Source of the DNA: JAXMCK01 sp046349395
GTDB lineage: Bacteria > Pseudomonadota > Alphaproteobacteria > Geminicoccales > Geminicoccaceae
Reading direction: 5' to 3'
Length of the DNA: 64,000 nt
Assembly (NCBI GenBank): GCA_046349395.1
Contig: JAXMCK010000004.1
Location: forward strand, 496,001 to 560,000
Shown: positions 35,712 through 44,514 of the stretch, one piece after another
Layout: every line of letters begins with the position of its first letter
How positions within the stretch are numbered: position 1 is the first letter of the stretch
Translations under genes and position numbers: made by a program
Notes under the pieces: model-generated
Told to the model about the DNA's origin: nothing
Databases searched by the model: none
The model's input: the letters and a program-made list of their open reading frames with translations, nothing else

Positions 35712-36713
35712 ATGCAGCAGCGCAGACTCGGACGCAACGGCCCCACGGTCTCGGCCCTGGGCCTCGGCTGCATGGGGATGTCGGACTTCTATGGCCCGGC
35801 CGATCGGGCCGAGAGCATCGCCACGATTCATGCCGCCCTCGATGCCGGGATCGACCTTCTCGACACCGGCGACTTCTACGGCATGGGGCACAATGAGCTG
35901 CTCATCGCCGAGGCGCTGAAGGGCCGCCCGCGCGACAAAGTGAAGATCGCGGTCAAGTTCGGGGCGCTGCGGGCCCCGGGCGGTGCCTTCGTCGGCTTCG
36001 ACTGCCGGCCGGCGGCGGTGAAGAACTTCCTGGCTTACACGCTGGTCCGCCTGGGTACGGACCATGTCGACGTCTACTACCCGGCGCGCGTCGACCCGAA
36101 GGTGCCGATCGAGGACACGGTGGGTGCCATCAAGCAGATGGTGGATGCGGGTCTCGTCCGGCACATCGGCCTCTCCGAGGCGGGTGCCGCCACCCTGCGG
36201 CGGGCGCGGGCGGTGGCACCGATCGACTGGCTGCAAATCGAGTACTCGATGCTGTCCCGCGGCATCGAGCCCGAGATCCTGCCCACCGCGCGCGAGTTGG
36301 GGATCGGGATCTCGGCCTATGGCGTGCTGTCGCGCGGCCTTCTGGGCGGCCGATGGAAGCCCGAAGCAGCGAGCAAGGGCGACTACCGCAGCCACATGCC
36401 GCGGTTCACCGGGGACAATCTGCAGCGGAACCTCGGTCTCGTGGAGGGACTGCAGGGTATCGCCCGCGACAAGGGCATCAGCGTGGCGCAGCTGGCGATC
36501 GCCTGGGCTCTGGCGCGGGGCGAGGACATCGTGCCGCTGGCCGGTGCCCGCACGCGCGAACGGCTGAAGGAGGCGCTGGGGGCGCTGGACGTGCGCCTGA
36601 CGGCAGAGGACATGGCGCGCATCGAGCAGGTGGTGCCGCCGGGTGCCGCCGCCGGGGACCGCTACGACAAGCACGGCATGGCCATGCTCGACAGCGAGAA
36701 GAAGGCCGGCTGA
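35712..36713 (+). CDS. Aldo/keto reductase lacking the usual catalytic histidine
   Basis: A 333-residue NADPH-dependent reductase fold: LGLGCMGMSDFYG, the catalytic tetrad members Asp51 and Tyr56 (DTGDFYGMGHNE) and Lys82 (VKFG), and the NADP-binding SxLSRGLLGG and LAGARTRERLKE segments. The fourth residue, normally His in YxHRxDP, is Ala125 (YYPARVDP); from memory this PARxDP wording occurs in a sizeable subfamily, so it is not a random loss. The gene follows the hydratase gene by 63 nt and may share its transcript. Confidence 0.9.
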   Translation: MQQRRLGRNGPTVSALGLGCMGMSDFYGPADRAESIATIHAALDAGIDLLDTGDFYGMGHNELLIAEALKGRPRDKVKIAVKFGALRAPGGAFVGFDCRPAAVKNFLAYTLVRLGTDHVDVYYPARVDPKVPIEDTVGAIKQMVDAGLVRHIGLSEAGAATLRRARAVAPIDWLQIEYSMLSRGIEPEILPTARELGIGISAYGVLSRGLLGGRWKPEAASKGDYRSHMPRFTGDNLQRNLGLVEGLQGIARDKGISVAQLAIAWALARGEDIVPLAGARTRERLKEALGALDVRLTAEDMARIEQVVPPGAAAGDRYDKHGMAMLDSEKKAG

Positions 36714-37030
36714 GCGGGGCTGGGAGGGCCGTGGCCGTTCGGCTGCAGAGCTGTCGACCACGACTTACGGGCGCGACCGTCAGTCAGCCGGTCGAGTATT
36801 GCTGGGCGCGATCTCGATGCCCACTGGCACCATGGTGGGACATAGACCTTGTTCGCTTGACAGCTCGAATAGTGCTCCGCATCGTGCATTTTAACCAAGA
36901 ATGGGCGCTGCCCCGATAGGAACTTTCACCGCGCTTGTTCCGCTTCGGGTTCCTCGAGGAATGCTTTACTTCGACCGAGTCTTGTAAGTCGGGCACAATC
37001 CTATCCGCAGGGCAGTCGAGGGAGCTAGGC
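36714..37030. other. Non-coding spacer
   Basis: No gene seen. It contains a modest AT-rich patch (36850-36910, with TTGACA at about 36857) and, just before 37031, a good ribosome-binding site (GAGGGAG). I could not pair the TTGACA with a convincing -10. Confidence 0.4.
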
Positions 37031-37870
37031 ATGGGAAGACTGTTCCTTACCTCAGCACTGGCGCTGGTAGCGGCGTCTGTCCTGTTCGCTGGTGATCCCG
37101 CCTTCGCCGCTTCGTGCCCTGCGGTCAGTCCGACCAGGATCAGCACGAAGGGCCTGGTCGTGGATCAAGCGTGGCAGCGCTACCGCAAGCTCCCCGATCC
37201 GCAGCGCTGCTGCGCACGTGTCTGCGAGCCCTTCGACAAGGTCGCGGCCCGGATCGAGTACAATGCGCTCGACCTCTACGCGATTGCCACCAACCCCCGA
37301 GTACCCCAGTCGGTGCGGAGCCAGGCGCTGCGCGATGCCAACGCGCAATTCAAGCTGCGCTACGACTTGGCCCAGGATTTCACCGCCTGCACCAACGACA
37401 TGCGACAGGCGCCGGGCCGTACGACCCAGTCGGCGGCGCGTGGCGGCACGTGCAACGCGCCCGACGATCCGCTGGGGCTGGCCTGGGCGAAGTGGTGCGA
37501 CGGCTTCTACAAGGCGTACGAGGAGTTCGAGCGAATCCTGCGGGAACGCGTGCCGGACAACGTCATCGGCACGTTCAAGATCACGTCGGACTATTTCAAG
37601 GTGAGGGCGGACGGCACGGTGGATCCGACGACGGTATCGATCCTCACAGGCTCGACGAAGCTGCCGCCGGGCGCGACCGCGGCACCCTTCATCCAGAAGA
37701 TCAGGTCGCTGAAGCTCGGCGCCTTCCCGGCGAACAGCGGACAGCCGCAGGCCTGGATGCAGTTCGTCAGTCAGACCACACGCGCACCTGGACCGCCCGG
37801 CGGACCGCTGACCTCGGCTATCGTCATCCGCCAGGGCTGTCCGGGACCGGTCACGAAGCCGGCCAACTGA
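37031..37870 (+). CDS. Secreted cysteine-rich protein of unknown function
   Basis: A 279-residue protein starting MGRLFLTSALALVAASVLFAG; the signal peptide ends at AFA-AS near residue 26. Eight cysteines in the mature part (SCP, RCCARVC, ACTND, TCNAP, WCDGF, GCPG) suggest disulfide bonds. The C-terminal third (IGTFKITSDYFKVRADGTVDPTTVSIL ... AAPFIQKIRSLKLGAFP) has the rhythm of TonB/TolA C-terminal domains, but the match is weak and there is no transmembrane anchor. GAGGGAG precedes the ATG. It converges on gltS with 6 nt between stops. I cannot assign a function. Confidence 0.75.
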   Translation: MGRLFLTSALALVAASVLFAGDPAFAASCPAVSPTRISTKGLVVDQAWQRYRKLPDPQRCCARVCEPFDKVAARIEYNALDLYAIATNPRVPQSVRSQALRDANAQFKLRYDLAQDFTACTNDMRQAPGRTTQSAARGGTCNAPDDPLGLAWAKWCDGFYKAYEEFERILRERVPDNVIGTFKITSDYFKVRADGTVDPTTVSILTGSTKLPPGATAAPFIQKIRSLKLGAFPANSGQPQAWMQFVSQTTRAPGPPGGPLTSAIVIRQGCPGPVTKPAN

Positions 37871-37876
37871 GCAGGG

Positions 37877-39067
37877 CTAAGGTCCCAGCAGGTTGAAGCT
37901 CGTCGTCAGCACGACGGCGTTGACGAGGTCGACGAAGAAGGCGCCGACCAGCGGCACGACCACGAAGGACAGAGGCGAAGGTCCGAAGCGCAGCGTCAGC
38001 GCGGACATGTTGGCGACGGCGGTGGGCGTGGCGCCGAGGGCCAGCCCGACGAAGCCGGCGGCGATCACGGCGGCGTCGAAGCTGCGGGACAGCAGCGGGA
38101 AGAGGATGAAGACGGCCAGTGCCAGAACCAGCAGCGTCTGGCAGGCGAGGATGAGGAGCAGCGGTCCCGCCACGGCCCACAAGGACCAGAGCTGGAGCCC
38201 CATGAGGGCGCGGACGAGAAAGAGGCCCAGCGCCAGTTCGGCGACCAGCGCCATTGCGGGCCCGTGCATCGGCCAGCGCAGGGTGGGGGCCACGACAGGC
38301 CCGAAGTTACCAATCAGGATGCCCGCAAAGAGCGCCGTAACGAAGTGCGGGAGATTGATGCCGCCCCAGGTCGCCAGGCTGTTCAACTGCTCGCCCAGGC
38401 CGATCGAGACCGCGATGGTCAGCACCGAGGCGAAGACCGAATCGACGTCGATCTCGGCGCGCCGTGCCTCGGCGGCAGGCACGCCGAACGCGTAGTCCGG
38501 ACCACCGTCCGTCTTCAGGCCGTAACGCTCGATCAGGAACCGGCCGAGCGGGCCTCCGCATACACCGCCGGCGACGAGGCCGAAGGTGGCGGTGGCGAGG
38601 CCGACGGCGAGTGCCAGGGGTGCCGCGTCGGCGAACACAGGGCCCCAGGCGGCCGCCGTGCCGTGACCGCCGACCAGGGCCACGGAACCGGCCATCAGGC
38701 CCAGGAGCGGGTGGAAGCCCAGCAGCTTCGCCAGGAAAACGCCGATCAGGTCCTGCAGGAGCAGTGCGGCGATGGCGACACCCAGCACCAGGACGAGCGG
38801 CTTGCCGCCGCTGCGCAGGTCGCTGACCCGGGCCGTCAGGCCGACCGTGGCAAAGAAGGCCAGGAGCGGCAGGTCGCCCGAGGTGAAGCGGATGTCGATG
38901 CCGGCGAGGCTGTGCAGCAGGGCCACGAGGACGGCGACGGTGAGTCCGCCCGTGACGGCGACCGGAATGCGGTAGGTGTCGAGCGGCTCGATCCGTCGGG
39001 TCAGCCAGCGGCCAGCGAAATAGGCCAGGATGGCGATCACGATCGTGTCGCTGGCGTCGAAGGTCAT
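37877..39067 (-). CDS. gltS: Sodium/glutamate symporter
   Basis: A 396-residue transporter with about ten to twelve membrane helices. The hallmark GGHGTAAAWGPVF of the ESS/GltS family is at about residues 140-152, and the inverted-repeat counterpart LALGATPTAVANM is near 340. GltS imports glutamate with sodium. Starts MTFDASDTIVIAILAYFAG; an upstream in-frame extension of 19 codons is rejected because it is charged and non-conserved. Confidence 0.9.
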   Translation of the reverse strand: MTFDASDTIVIAILAYFAGRWLTRRIEPLDTYRIPVAVTGGLTVAVLVALLHSLAGIDIRFTSGDLPLLAFFATVGLTARVSDLRSGGKPLVLVLGVAIAALLLQDLIGVFLAKLLGFHPLLGLMAGSVALVGGHGTAAAWGPVFADAAPLALAVGLATATFGLVAGGVCGGPLGRFLIERYGLKTDGGPDYAFGVPAAEARRAEIDVDSVFASVLTIAVSIGLGEQLNSLATWGGINLPHFVTALFAGILIGNFGPVVAPTLRWPMHGPAMALVAELALGLFLVRALMGLQLWSLWAVAGPLLLILACQTLLVLALAVFILFPLLSRSFDAAVIAAGFVGLALGATPTAVANMSALTLRFGPSPLSFVVVPLVGAFFVDLVNAVVLTTSFNLLGP

Positions 39068-39170
39068 ACCTGCATCCCGCCACGTTTGCCGGCCCACCTG
39101 CCGACAGCCGTAGCGGGGACGCAAGAGTCATTCCAACGCGGTGAGGCCGCTCCGCGGGACGTCCTCGGAC

Positions 39171-40496
39171 CTATGGCGAACGCACCCGGACAAAGGCATC
39201 GGCCACGCCGTTCGCGTCGCCGGGAACGAGGTTCGTCCCCTCGGACGCGAACAGGACGATGCGCCCACGTGCCGACAGGGCCGGCTGACCCGTGCTCTCG
39301 TCGTTCGCTTCTTGCCCGTTGGCAGTAACGCTGACGCGTTCGGTCTTGCCGCCCGAGGTGGCGCTGACGAAGATGTCGATAAGGCCGTTTCGGTCGCCGG
39401 CAACGAGGTTGGTCGCGTCGGACTGGTAGGCGACAACCTGCCCGTCCGCGGAGATGAAGGGATCACCACAGAACCCGTTGGCCTGCACGCCGCCGGCGCC
39501 GACGCTCACTCGCCTCGTCGTCTGGGTCAGCCGGTCGCGGACGAAGATGTCATAGTAGCCGTTGGTGTCGCCGCGGACGAGGTTCGTGGCGCGAGACATG
39601 AACGCGACGAAGCGGCCGTTCGCCGAGATGGACGGCACGAAGCTCTCGCCGTCGGCCCGGTTGCCGGCGCCCCGGCTGATGAGTTCCGTCGTGCCGCGCA
39701 GGCGGTCGCGGACGAACACGTCGACCACGCCGTTCGTATCGTTCGGGACGAGGTTGGTGGCAGACGAGATGAACCCGACGAAACGCCCGTCGGCCGACAT
39801 CACGGTGCGCTGCCAAGCAAAGGAGTCGTGGCCGCCATTGCTCTGCGCGCGCCCCGGCCCGAGGTCGACGCGGACGGTCGTGCCGGTCTGACGGTCGTGG
39901 ACGAAGGTGTCCGTGCCGCCATTCGTGTCACCGGAAACAAGGTTGCTCGCGATGGAGTAGAAGGCCACGAACCTTCCGTCTGCCGAGATCGACGGACCGT
40001 AGCTTTCCCCGTTGCCCTCGTGGCCGTCCGAGGCGACACTGACCCGCTCCGTCTTGCCGGTACGCAGGTTGCGAACGAAGATGTCCCCCAGGAAGTTCGT
40101 ATCGCCGCGGACGAGATTGGTCGAGGTCGACGCAAAGGCGACAAACCGGCCGTCGGGCGTAATAATCCCGTCACCGCTTGAGCCATCCGGACGGCGTCCG
40201 TTCCAGGTACGACTGACCAACTGGTTGGTGCCGTCATTCCGGTCGCGGACGTAAACGTCGAAGTACTTGCCGATAGGTGCGGTCGCGAGATTGGTCGCAC
40301 TCGACTCGAACACCGCGTAGCGGCCCGTGGCCGACAGGCCAAGTCCATGGCCGACGGTGAAGTCATTGGCCTCAATGCCGCCGGGCCCGACGCTCACGCG
40401 CTCGGTCGTGGCCTGTGCCCAGGCCGGGCCGGCAGCGAGCAGAAGGATGAGAGCGCCGGAGGCCAACAAAGCTGATCGGAAATCTTTACGGGGCAT
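39171..40496 (-). CDS. Secreted seven-bladed beta-propeller protein (PD40/TolB-like repeats)
   Basis: A 441-residue protein. Signal peptide MPRKDFRSALLASGALILLL...AWA-QA, then seven repeats of about 58 residues. Each has an SADGRFVAFxSxATNL strand pair, a calcium-loop-like GDTNGxxDIFVRD and a TxRVSV closing strand. The repeated D-x-N-G-x-x-D loops recall Ca-binding sites. It has no catalytic or membrane domain, so binding or scaffolding is likely. GGGGGAG ribosome-binding site; single gene. Confidence 0.85.
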   Translation of the reverse strand: MPRKDFRSALLASGALILLLAAGPAWAQATTERVSVGPGGIEANDFTVGHGLGLSATGRYAVFESSATNLATAPIGKYFDVYVRDRNDGTNQLVSRTWNGRRPDGSSGDGIITPDGRFVAFASTSTNLVRGDTNFLGDIFVRNLRTGKTERVSVASDGHEGNGESYGPSISADGRFVAFYSIASNLVSGDTNGGTDTFVHDRQTGTTVRVDLGPGRAQSNGGHDSFAWQRTVMSADGRFVGFISSATNLVPNDTNGVVDVFVRDRLRGTTELISRGAGNRADGESFVPSISANGRFVAFMSRATNLVRGDTNGYYDIFVRDRLTQTTRRVSVGAGGVQANGFCGDPFISADGQVVAYQSDATNLVAGDRNGLIDIFVSATSGGKTERVSVTANGQEANDESTGQPALSARGRIVLFASEGTNLVPGDANGVADAFVRVRSP

Positions 40497-40607
40497 AACA
40501 CGCTCCCCCAAGAACGGATACAAATAAACATGTTGGTACGCGTCAGAAAGAATTGAATGTGACAAAAGCAGTCTGCGACGTCTTTACTAAAACGATTCTG
40601 AACGAGA

Positions 40608-41525
40608 TCAGCGTGCCAGCTGGCGCAGGCGAGCGGCGAAATCCGTGCGGGCGACGAAGCCGAGGCGGCGGGCGATGCGGCCGGCGTCGTAGACACGGTC
40701 GATCGTGCGGAACATGGTCCAACCGAGCCGATCGTACAGTTCGCGGTACTGCGGCACGCGGCGTGCGACGACGGAGGGCGCGTCGCGCAGCAGGTCTGCG
40801 CAGTCCTCGGGCAGGAAGGGTGTTGGGGCGGCGACGATGAAGGTGTCGAAGCCGATCTCGGGTGCCCGGTCGAGGGCCACGACGTGGCTCTCGGCGGCAT
40901 CCTCGACGGTGAGGCGGCGGAACAGCAACTCGTTCGTCTTCGTGTTCTCGTCCGACTGCTCGATCCGGTGCGCCATGTCGTCGGCCTCGGGGAAGAAGCG
41001 GGCGGTGCGGAGCACGATCAACGGCAGGCCGTGCTGCTCGTGGAACAGGCGGCAGAGATGCTCGGCGGCGAGCTTGCTGACACCGTAGATGTTGCGCGGG
41101 ACGAGCGGGGCCAAGTCCTCGGTGACCCAGGCCGCCCGCCCCTGCCCGTCGCCCGCACCGTCGTACATGGCGCGCGAGATCATCAGCGAGGTGGTGGAGG
41201 TGAAGACGAAGCGGGCGACCGGGGCGCCCGGAGCGACGGCTGCCTCGAGCAGGTTCAGCGTGCCCTGAACGTTGACGGCGATGAAGCGCTCGCGCGTCTC
41301 CAAGGCTACGTGCGGCTTGTGGAGGGCACCGGCGTGGACGATCGCCTCGATGCCGTGGTCGCCGATCGTGGACTCGACCAGACGTCGATCGACGATGGAG
41401 CCGACGATGGTCGTGGTCGGGGCGGCGACCGGGTCGATGCCGACGACCTCATGGCCGAGGTCGCGCAGGCGCGGCACCAGCGTCTGCCCGAGCCAGCCCG
41501 ACGAGCCCGTCACCAGAATGCGCAT
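40608..41525 (-). CDS. NAD(P)-dependent epimerase/dehydratase (extended SDR)
   Basis: A 305-residue extended short-chain dehydrogenase. The nucleotide-binding TGSSGWLG motif is at 6-13, the catalytic residues are in FTSTTS and YGVSK, and the C-terminal part is the substrate domain. Members act on nucleotide sugars or sugar-like substrates; I cannot tell which. GAGGGAGAGAG lies ahead of the ATG. It is not clearly in an operon: the propeller gene follows 111 nt later and the broken GGDEF gene lies beyond its start, on the same strand. Confidence 0.88.
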   Translation of the reverse strand: MRILVTGSSGWLGQTLVPRLRDLGHEVVGIDPVAAPTTTIVGSIVDRRLVESTIGDHGIEAIVHAGALHKPHVALETRERFIAVNVQGTLNLLEAAVAPGAPVARFVFTSTTSLMISRAMYDGAGDGQGRAAWVTEDLAPLVPRNIYGVSKLAAEHLCRLFHEQHGLPLIVLRTARFFPEADDMAHRIEQSDENTKTNELLFRRLTVEDAAESHVVALDRAPEIGFDTFIVAAPTPFLPEDCADLLRDAPSVVARRVPQYRELYDRLGWTMFRTIDRVYDAGRIARRLGFVARTDFAARLRQLAR

Positions 41526-41600
41526 GCCGCTCTCTCTCCCTCGCGACCCTCCAATTGGCCGGAAGCCGGCGGGCGGCAAGAGTGCGAGTGGGCGGCCCGG

Positions 41601-42938
41601 TCAGGTCGGCATGGTGCCGAGAGCCGCGACCCCCTTCTCGGTCTCGATCGCCCAGCGGAAACGGCCGCGGCCCGCCTTCTTCGCGGCGTAGAGGGCGGCG
41701 TCGGCACGGCGGAGCATCGAGGTGGCATCCGTGCCGTCCCAGGGGGCGATCGCGATGCCGATGCTGCAGCCGATGTTGGCACTGCCATCGGCGAGGTCGA
41801 ACGGTGCGGTCAGGCGCTGGATCAGGCGGTCCGCGAGGCGGCTCGCCCCGTCGGGCTGATTGAGCCCGGTCTGCACCACGGCGAACTCGTCGCCGCCGAT
41901 GCGGGCGACGGTGTCGGTCTCACGCAAGGAGGCCAGGAAGCGGCCCGCCACCTCGCGCAAGAGATCATCCCCGGCGGCATGACCTAGTCTGTCGTTGACG
42001 TCCTTGAACCAGTCGAGGTCGATCAGGAGCAGGGCGACGCGGCCCTCGTCGCGCCGGATCGCGGCCAGCGCCCGCTCCAGACGATCCTGGAACAGCCGGC
42101 GGTTCGGCAGCGCCGTCAACGGATCGTGCAGCGCCATCGCCTCGGCGTGGCTGACCATCGCCGCGGCGCGCTTCGCGTGGGAGAGGACCACCGCGGTGAG
42201 CAGGGCAAGCCCCACCCCAACCGCCAGCATCAAGGGCAGCACCCGGATGAGAAGATCGTGGCCCGGACGGGGCACGGTTCAGGTTAGTCCCGCCAATGCT
42301 ATGCCCTCGGCGTCCGCGAGCACGACTCGCGGCGAGACATTCTCCTTCGGGTCGACGAGCCGAAGGTCCGGTAGCAGATAGGCTGCTGAGAGCTCTTTCA
42401 GCCATTCTTGGTCGATGGGATCGACGAAGACGAGATAGGACGGCGGCCCCTTTGTAGGCTTCATCGTCGCCGTATGGGGCGCAACGCGGCCGATGCTGGC
42501 CAGGGCCGGACCGTCGCGCGTGAGCACGGTGGCGCTGACCGGCATGTTGTCGGCCCCTAGGCGTGCCACGAGGTTCGAGAGCCCGTCGACGATGACACCC
42601 GCCGCCGTCGCGTCGGAGCGCTCGCCCGCGTGGCCGGCGTAGCGGGTGCGGCCCTGGTCATCGACCAGGAAAGCCCATTTGGCGGGAAAGGTGGGACCGG
42701 TCGCGAACGCGATCTCGCTGTCGGCCCAATCGAGATCGACGTCGTCGCCACCGAGCGCTTGGTCGGCCTCGTCCCAGACGGCGTATTCGCGGATCAGCCC
42801 CGCCGTTCGGTCGTACCGCGTGTCGACCGCGGTGGTACCGAGATGCTCGGAGTCCTCGATCGCGATCTCGTCCTGCTTGTGAGCGTTCCAGACGACCACG
42901 CCTGTCGCCGCGACGACCACGGCGACCACGAGCAGCAC
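41601..42938 (-). pseudogene. CHASE4-GGDEF diguanylate cyclase, interrupted by an in-frame TGA
   Basis: Two pieces in one frame: a membrane-anchored CHASE4 sensor (42938-42279, YDRTAGLIREYAVWDEAD) and a membrane helix plus GGDEF cyclase (42275-41601, DPLTALPNRRLFQDRL, RIGGDEFAVVQ). They are split only by TGA at 42281-42279, in GLT-stop-TVPRPGHDLLIRVLP. In related proteins this linker reads LxWxPxRPG, so the stop is a one-base change from TGG (Trp). At the 5' end the frame is open to 43043 with a plausible cytoplasmic segment (FFDRLWRGWRRDAFGSS) but no standard start; an ATT at 43007 follows GGGGAAC, and GTG 42938 is the first usual start. The GGDEF half alone keeps its active site and could still be made from GTG 42275. 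Confidence 0.72.
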
Positions 42939-43268
42939 GACCGGCAGGATGACGGAGGAGCCGAACGCGTCGCGTCGCCATCCCCGCCATAGACGATCAA
43001 AGAAAATCGACGTTCCCCGCCCGGTAGAAATCGGCGAAGGGTTCTACCATGGCCCAGGCAGGTCGCGCCACAACACGGGCGATCCCCGACGGGACAAGTC
43101 GCCGCTGGTACGCCCGGTAGGCACCTTACACGTGTCTCGACAGCCCGCGGGATGACTGACGGCCCAGAGGCCTTGCGGGTCATCGGCCACCTTCTCCCGT
43201 CGATCACTTCGAGCATTCGCCGAGGTCGGGGTGCTAGAACCCTTCGCGCCGGGAGGCGGCGATCCTCG

Positions 43269-43886
43269 TCAGAGCGGCATCTCCATTGCATAGGGGAGAA
43301 GGAGAACGGAAAGCTTCAGCGTGCAGTCGCCGAGTGCCAGCACGGCCTCTTCCACCGCGCGGCGCCAGCTCCGAGGCTCATAAGGGTCCACCTCCACCGC
43401 CTTAGCATTCCAATCGCAGCTGGTCGCGCCGCCTTCCTGCCGGGCAACGTCCGCCTGCGTAGCCTCGTGAAGTCGCCGGCTAAGGGCCAGAGCGCCCTCA
43501 AGATCGGTTTCGGGCAGCAGCAGAGCGATCCGACCCTTGCCCAGGCTTGCCAGCACGTCGAACTTGCGTACGTGCCGACGGATGAACTCCGTCCAGTACG
43601 CGGCGGCACGCGCGGCGTCGCCATGGGTTCGCGGCAAGTCGACGAGAAGCAGCGATAGCCTCGAACCGAATCGCTCGGCGCGAGCCACTTCGGCCGTGGC
43701 TCGCTCATCGAGACCGCGCCAGTTCAGGGCACCCGTCACCTCGTCGGTGGTGGCGGTCGCGCGGAGCGCAAGCTCGGCCACATGGTGACGATGGAGGGCT
43801 TTGCGCAGCGAGGCGATCGTCCGCTCGGCCTCGCCGAGCGGACGATCGGCAACATCGGCCGCCACAGCAAATTCATCAGGGGCCAT
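43269..43886 (-). CDS. Degenerate GGDEF-domain protein
   Basis: A 205-residue soluble protein. The N-terminal 45 residues are helical, then TTDEVTGALNWRGLDERATAEVARAERF matches the start of a GGDEF domain (DxLTGLxNRRGL), and FDVLASLGKGRIALLLPETDLEGALALSRRL occupies the place of the active-site loop, with GKGRI instead of GGDEF. Catalytic and substrate residues are therefore gone; it may bind c-di-GMP or GTP or serve as a protein partner. It is upstream of the broken cyclase gene on the same strand, and an AT-rich stretch (43888-43960) ahead of its ATG probably holds its promoter. Confidence 0.7.
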   Translation of the reverse strand: MAPDEFAVAADVADRPLGEAERTIASLRKALHRHHVAELALRATATTDEVTGALNWRGLDERATAEVARAERFGSRLSLLLVDLPRTHGDAARAAAYWTEFIRRHVRKFDVLASLGKGRIALLLPETDLEGALALSRRLHEATQADVARQEGGATSCDWNAKAVEVDPYEPRSWRRAVEEAVLALGDCTLKLSVLLLPYAMEMPL

Positions 43887-43992
43887 GAATTTTACCCTGA
43901 TATTCCAATTACTTGATTTCGTACTACTAAAAGATATCTAGAGAATTACGATACTCAAGATTGGCTTGGCTGTGGCAGTTGTCGCAGGATGC

Positions 43993-44514
43993 TCATCCCT
44001 GCGGCCGGAGCCCGGCGCGGTAGCGTTTCCAGTTGGCGACGTAGCGGGCCGTGCCCCGGCGTATCCTCTCGGCCTGCTCGGGGCGGACCTCGCCGACGAT
44101 CTTGCCGGGCATGCCCATGACGAGGCTGTTGTCGGGGATCTCCTTGCCCTCGGCGATCAGCGCCTTGGCGCCGATGAGGCAGTTCTTGCCGATCTTCGCA
44201 CCGTTGAGGATGACCGCACCGATGCCGACGAGCGTGCCCTCGCCGATGACGCAGCCATGGATCATGGCCATGTGCCCGACGGTTACCGCCGGACCGATCT
44301 CCAGGGGAAAGCCCGGGTCGGTGTGGCAGACGCAGCCGTCCTGGACGTTGCTGCCCTCGCCCACCGTGATCAGCTCGTTGTCGCCGCGGAGGATCGCACC
44401 CCACCAGACCGAGGCGTCGCGCAGCAGCTTCACCTTGCCGATCAGCACGGCATTGGGTGCCGTCCAGCTCTCCGGATCCGCTTCGATGCCAAAACCGTCG
44501 ATGGTGTAGTTCAT
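43993..44514 (-). CDS. Gamma-carbonic anhydrase family protein
   Basis: A 173-residue left-handed beta-helix protein of the YrdA/PaaY/CaiE type. It has the hexapeptide repeats (VLIGKVKLLRDASVWWGAILRGDN) and the metal site His residues in CVCHTDPG and GHMAMIHG. It overlaps the malonyl-CoA synthetase stop by 4 nt (ATGA), so it is translated with it; PaaY-like thioesterase activity on CoA esters is therefore as plausible as CO2 hydration. Confidence 0.9.
   Translation of the reverse strand: MNYTIDGFGIEADPESWTAPNAVLIGKVKLLRDASVWWGAILRGDNELITVGEGSNVQDGCVCHTDPGFPLEIGPAVTVGHMAMIHGCVIGEGTLVGIGAVILNGAKIGKNCLIGAKALIAEGKEIPDNSLVMGMPGKIVGEVRPEQAERIRRGTARYVANWKRYRAGLRPQG

Noticed and set aside
42279..42281. 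TGA as a possible selenocysteine codon in the CHASE4-GGDEF gene
   Set aside because: No Sec family is known here, the expected residue is Trp, and no SECIS-like hairpin is evident just downstream.
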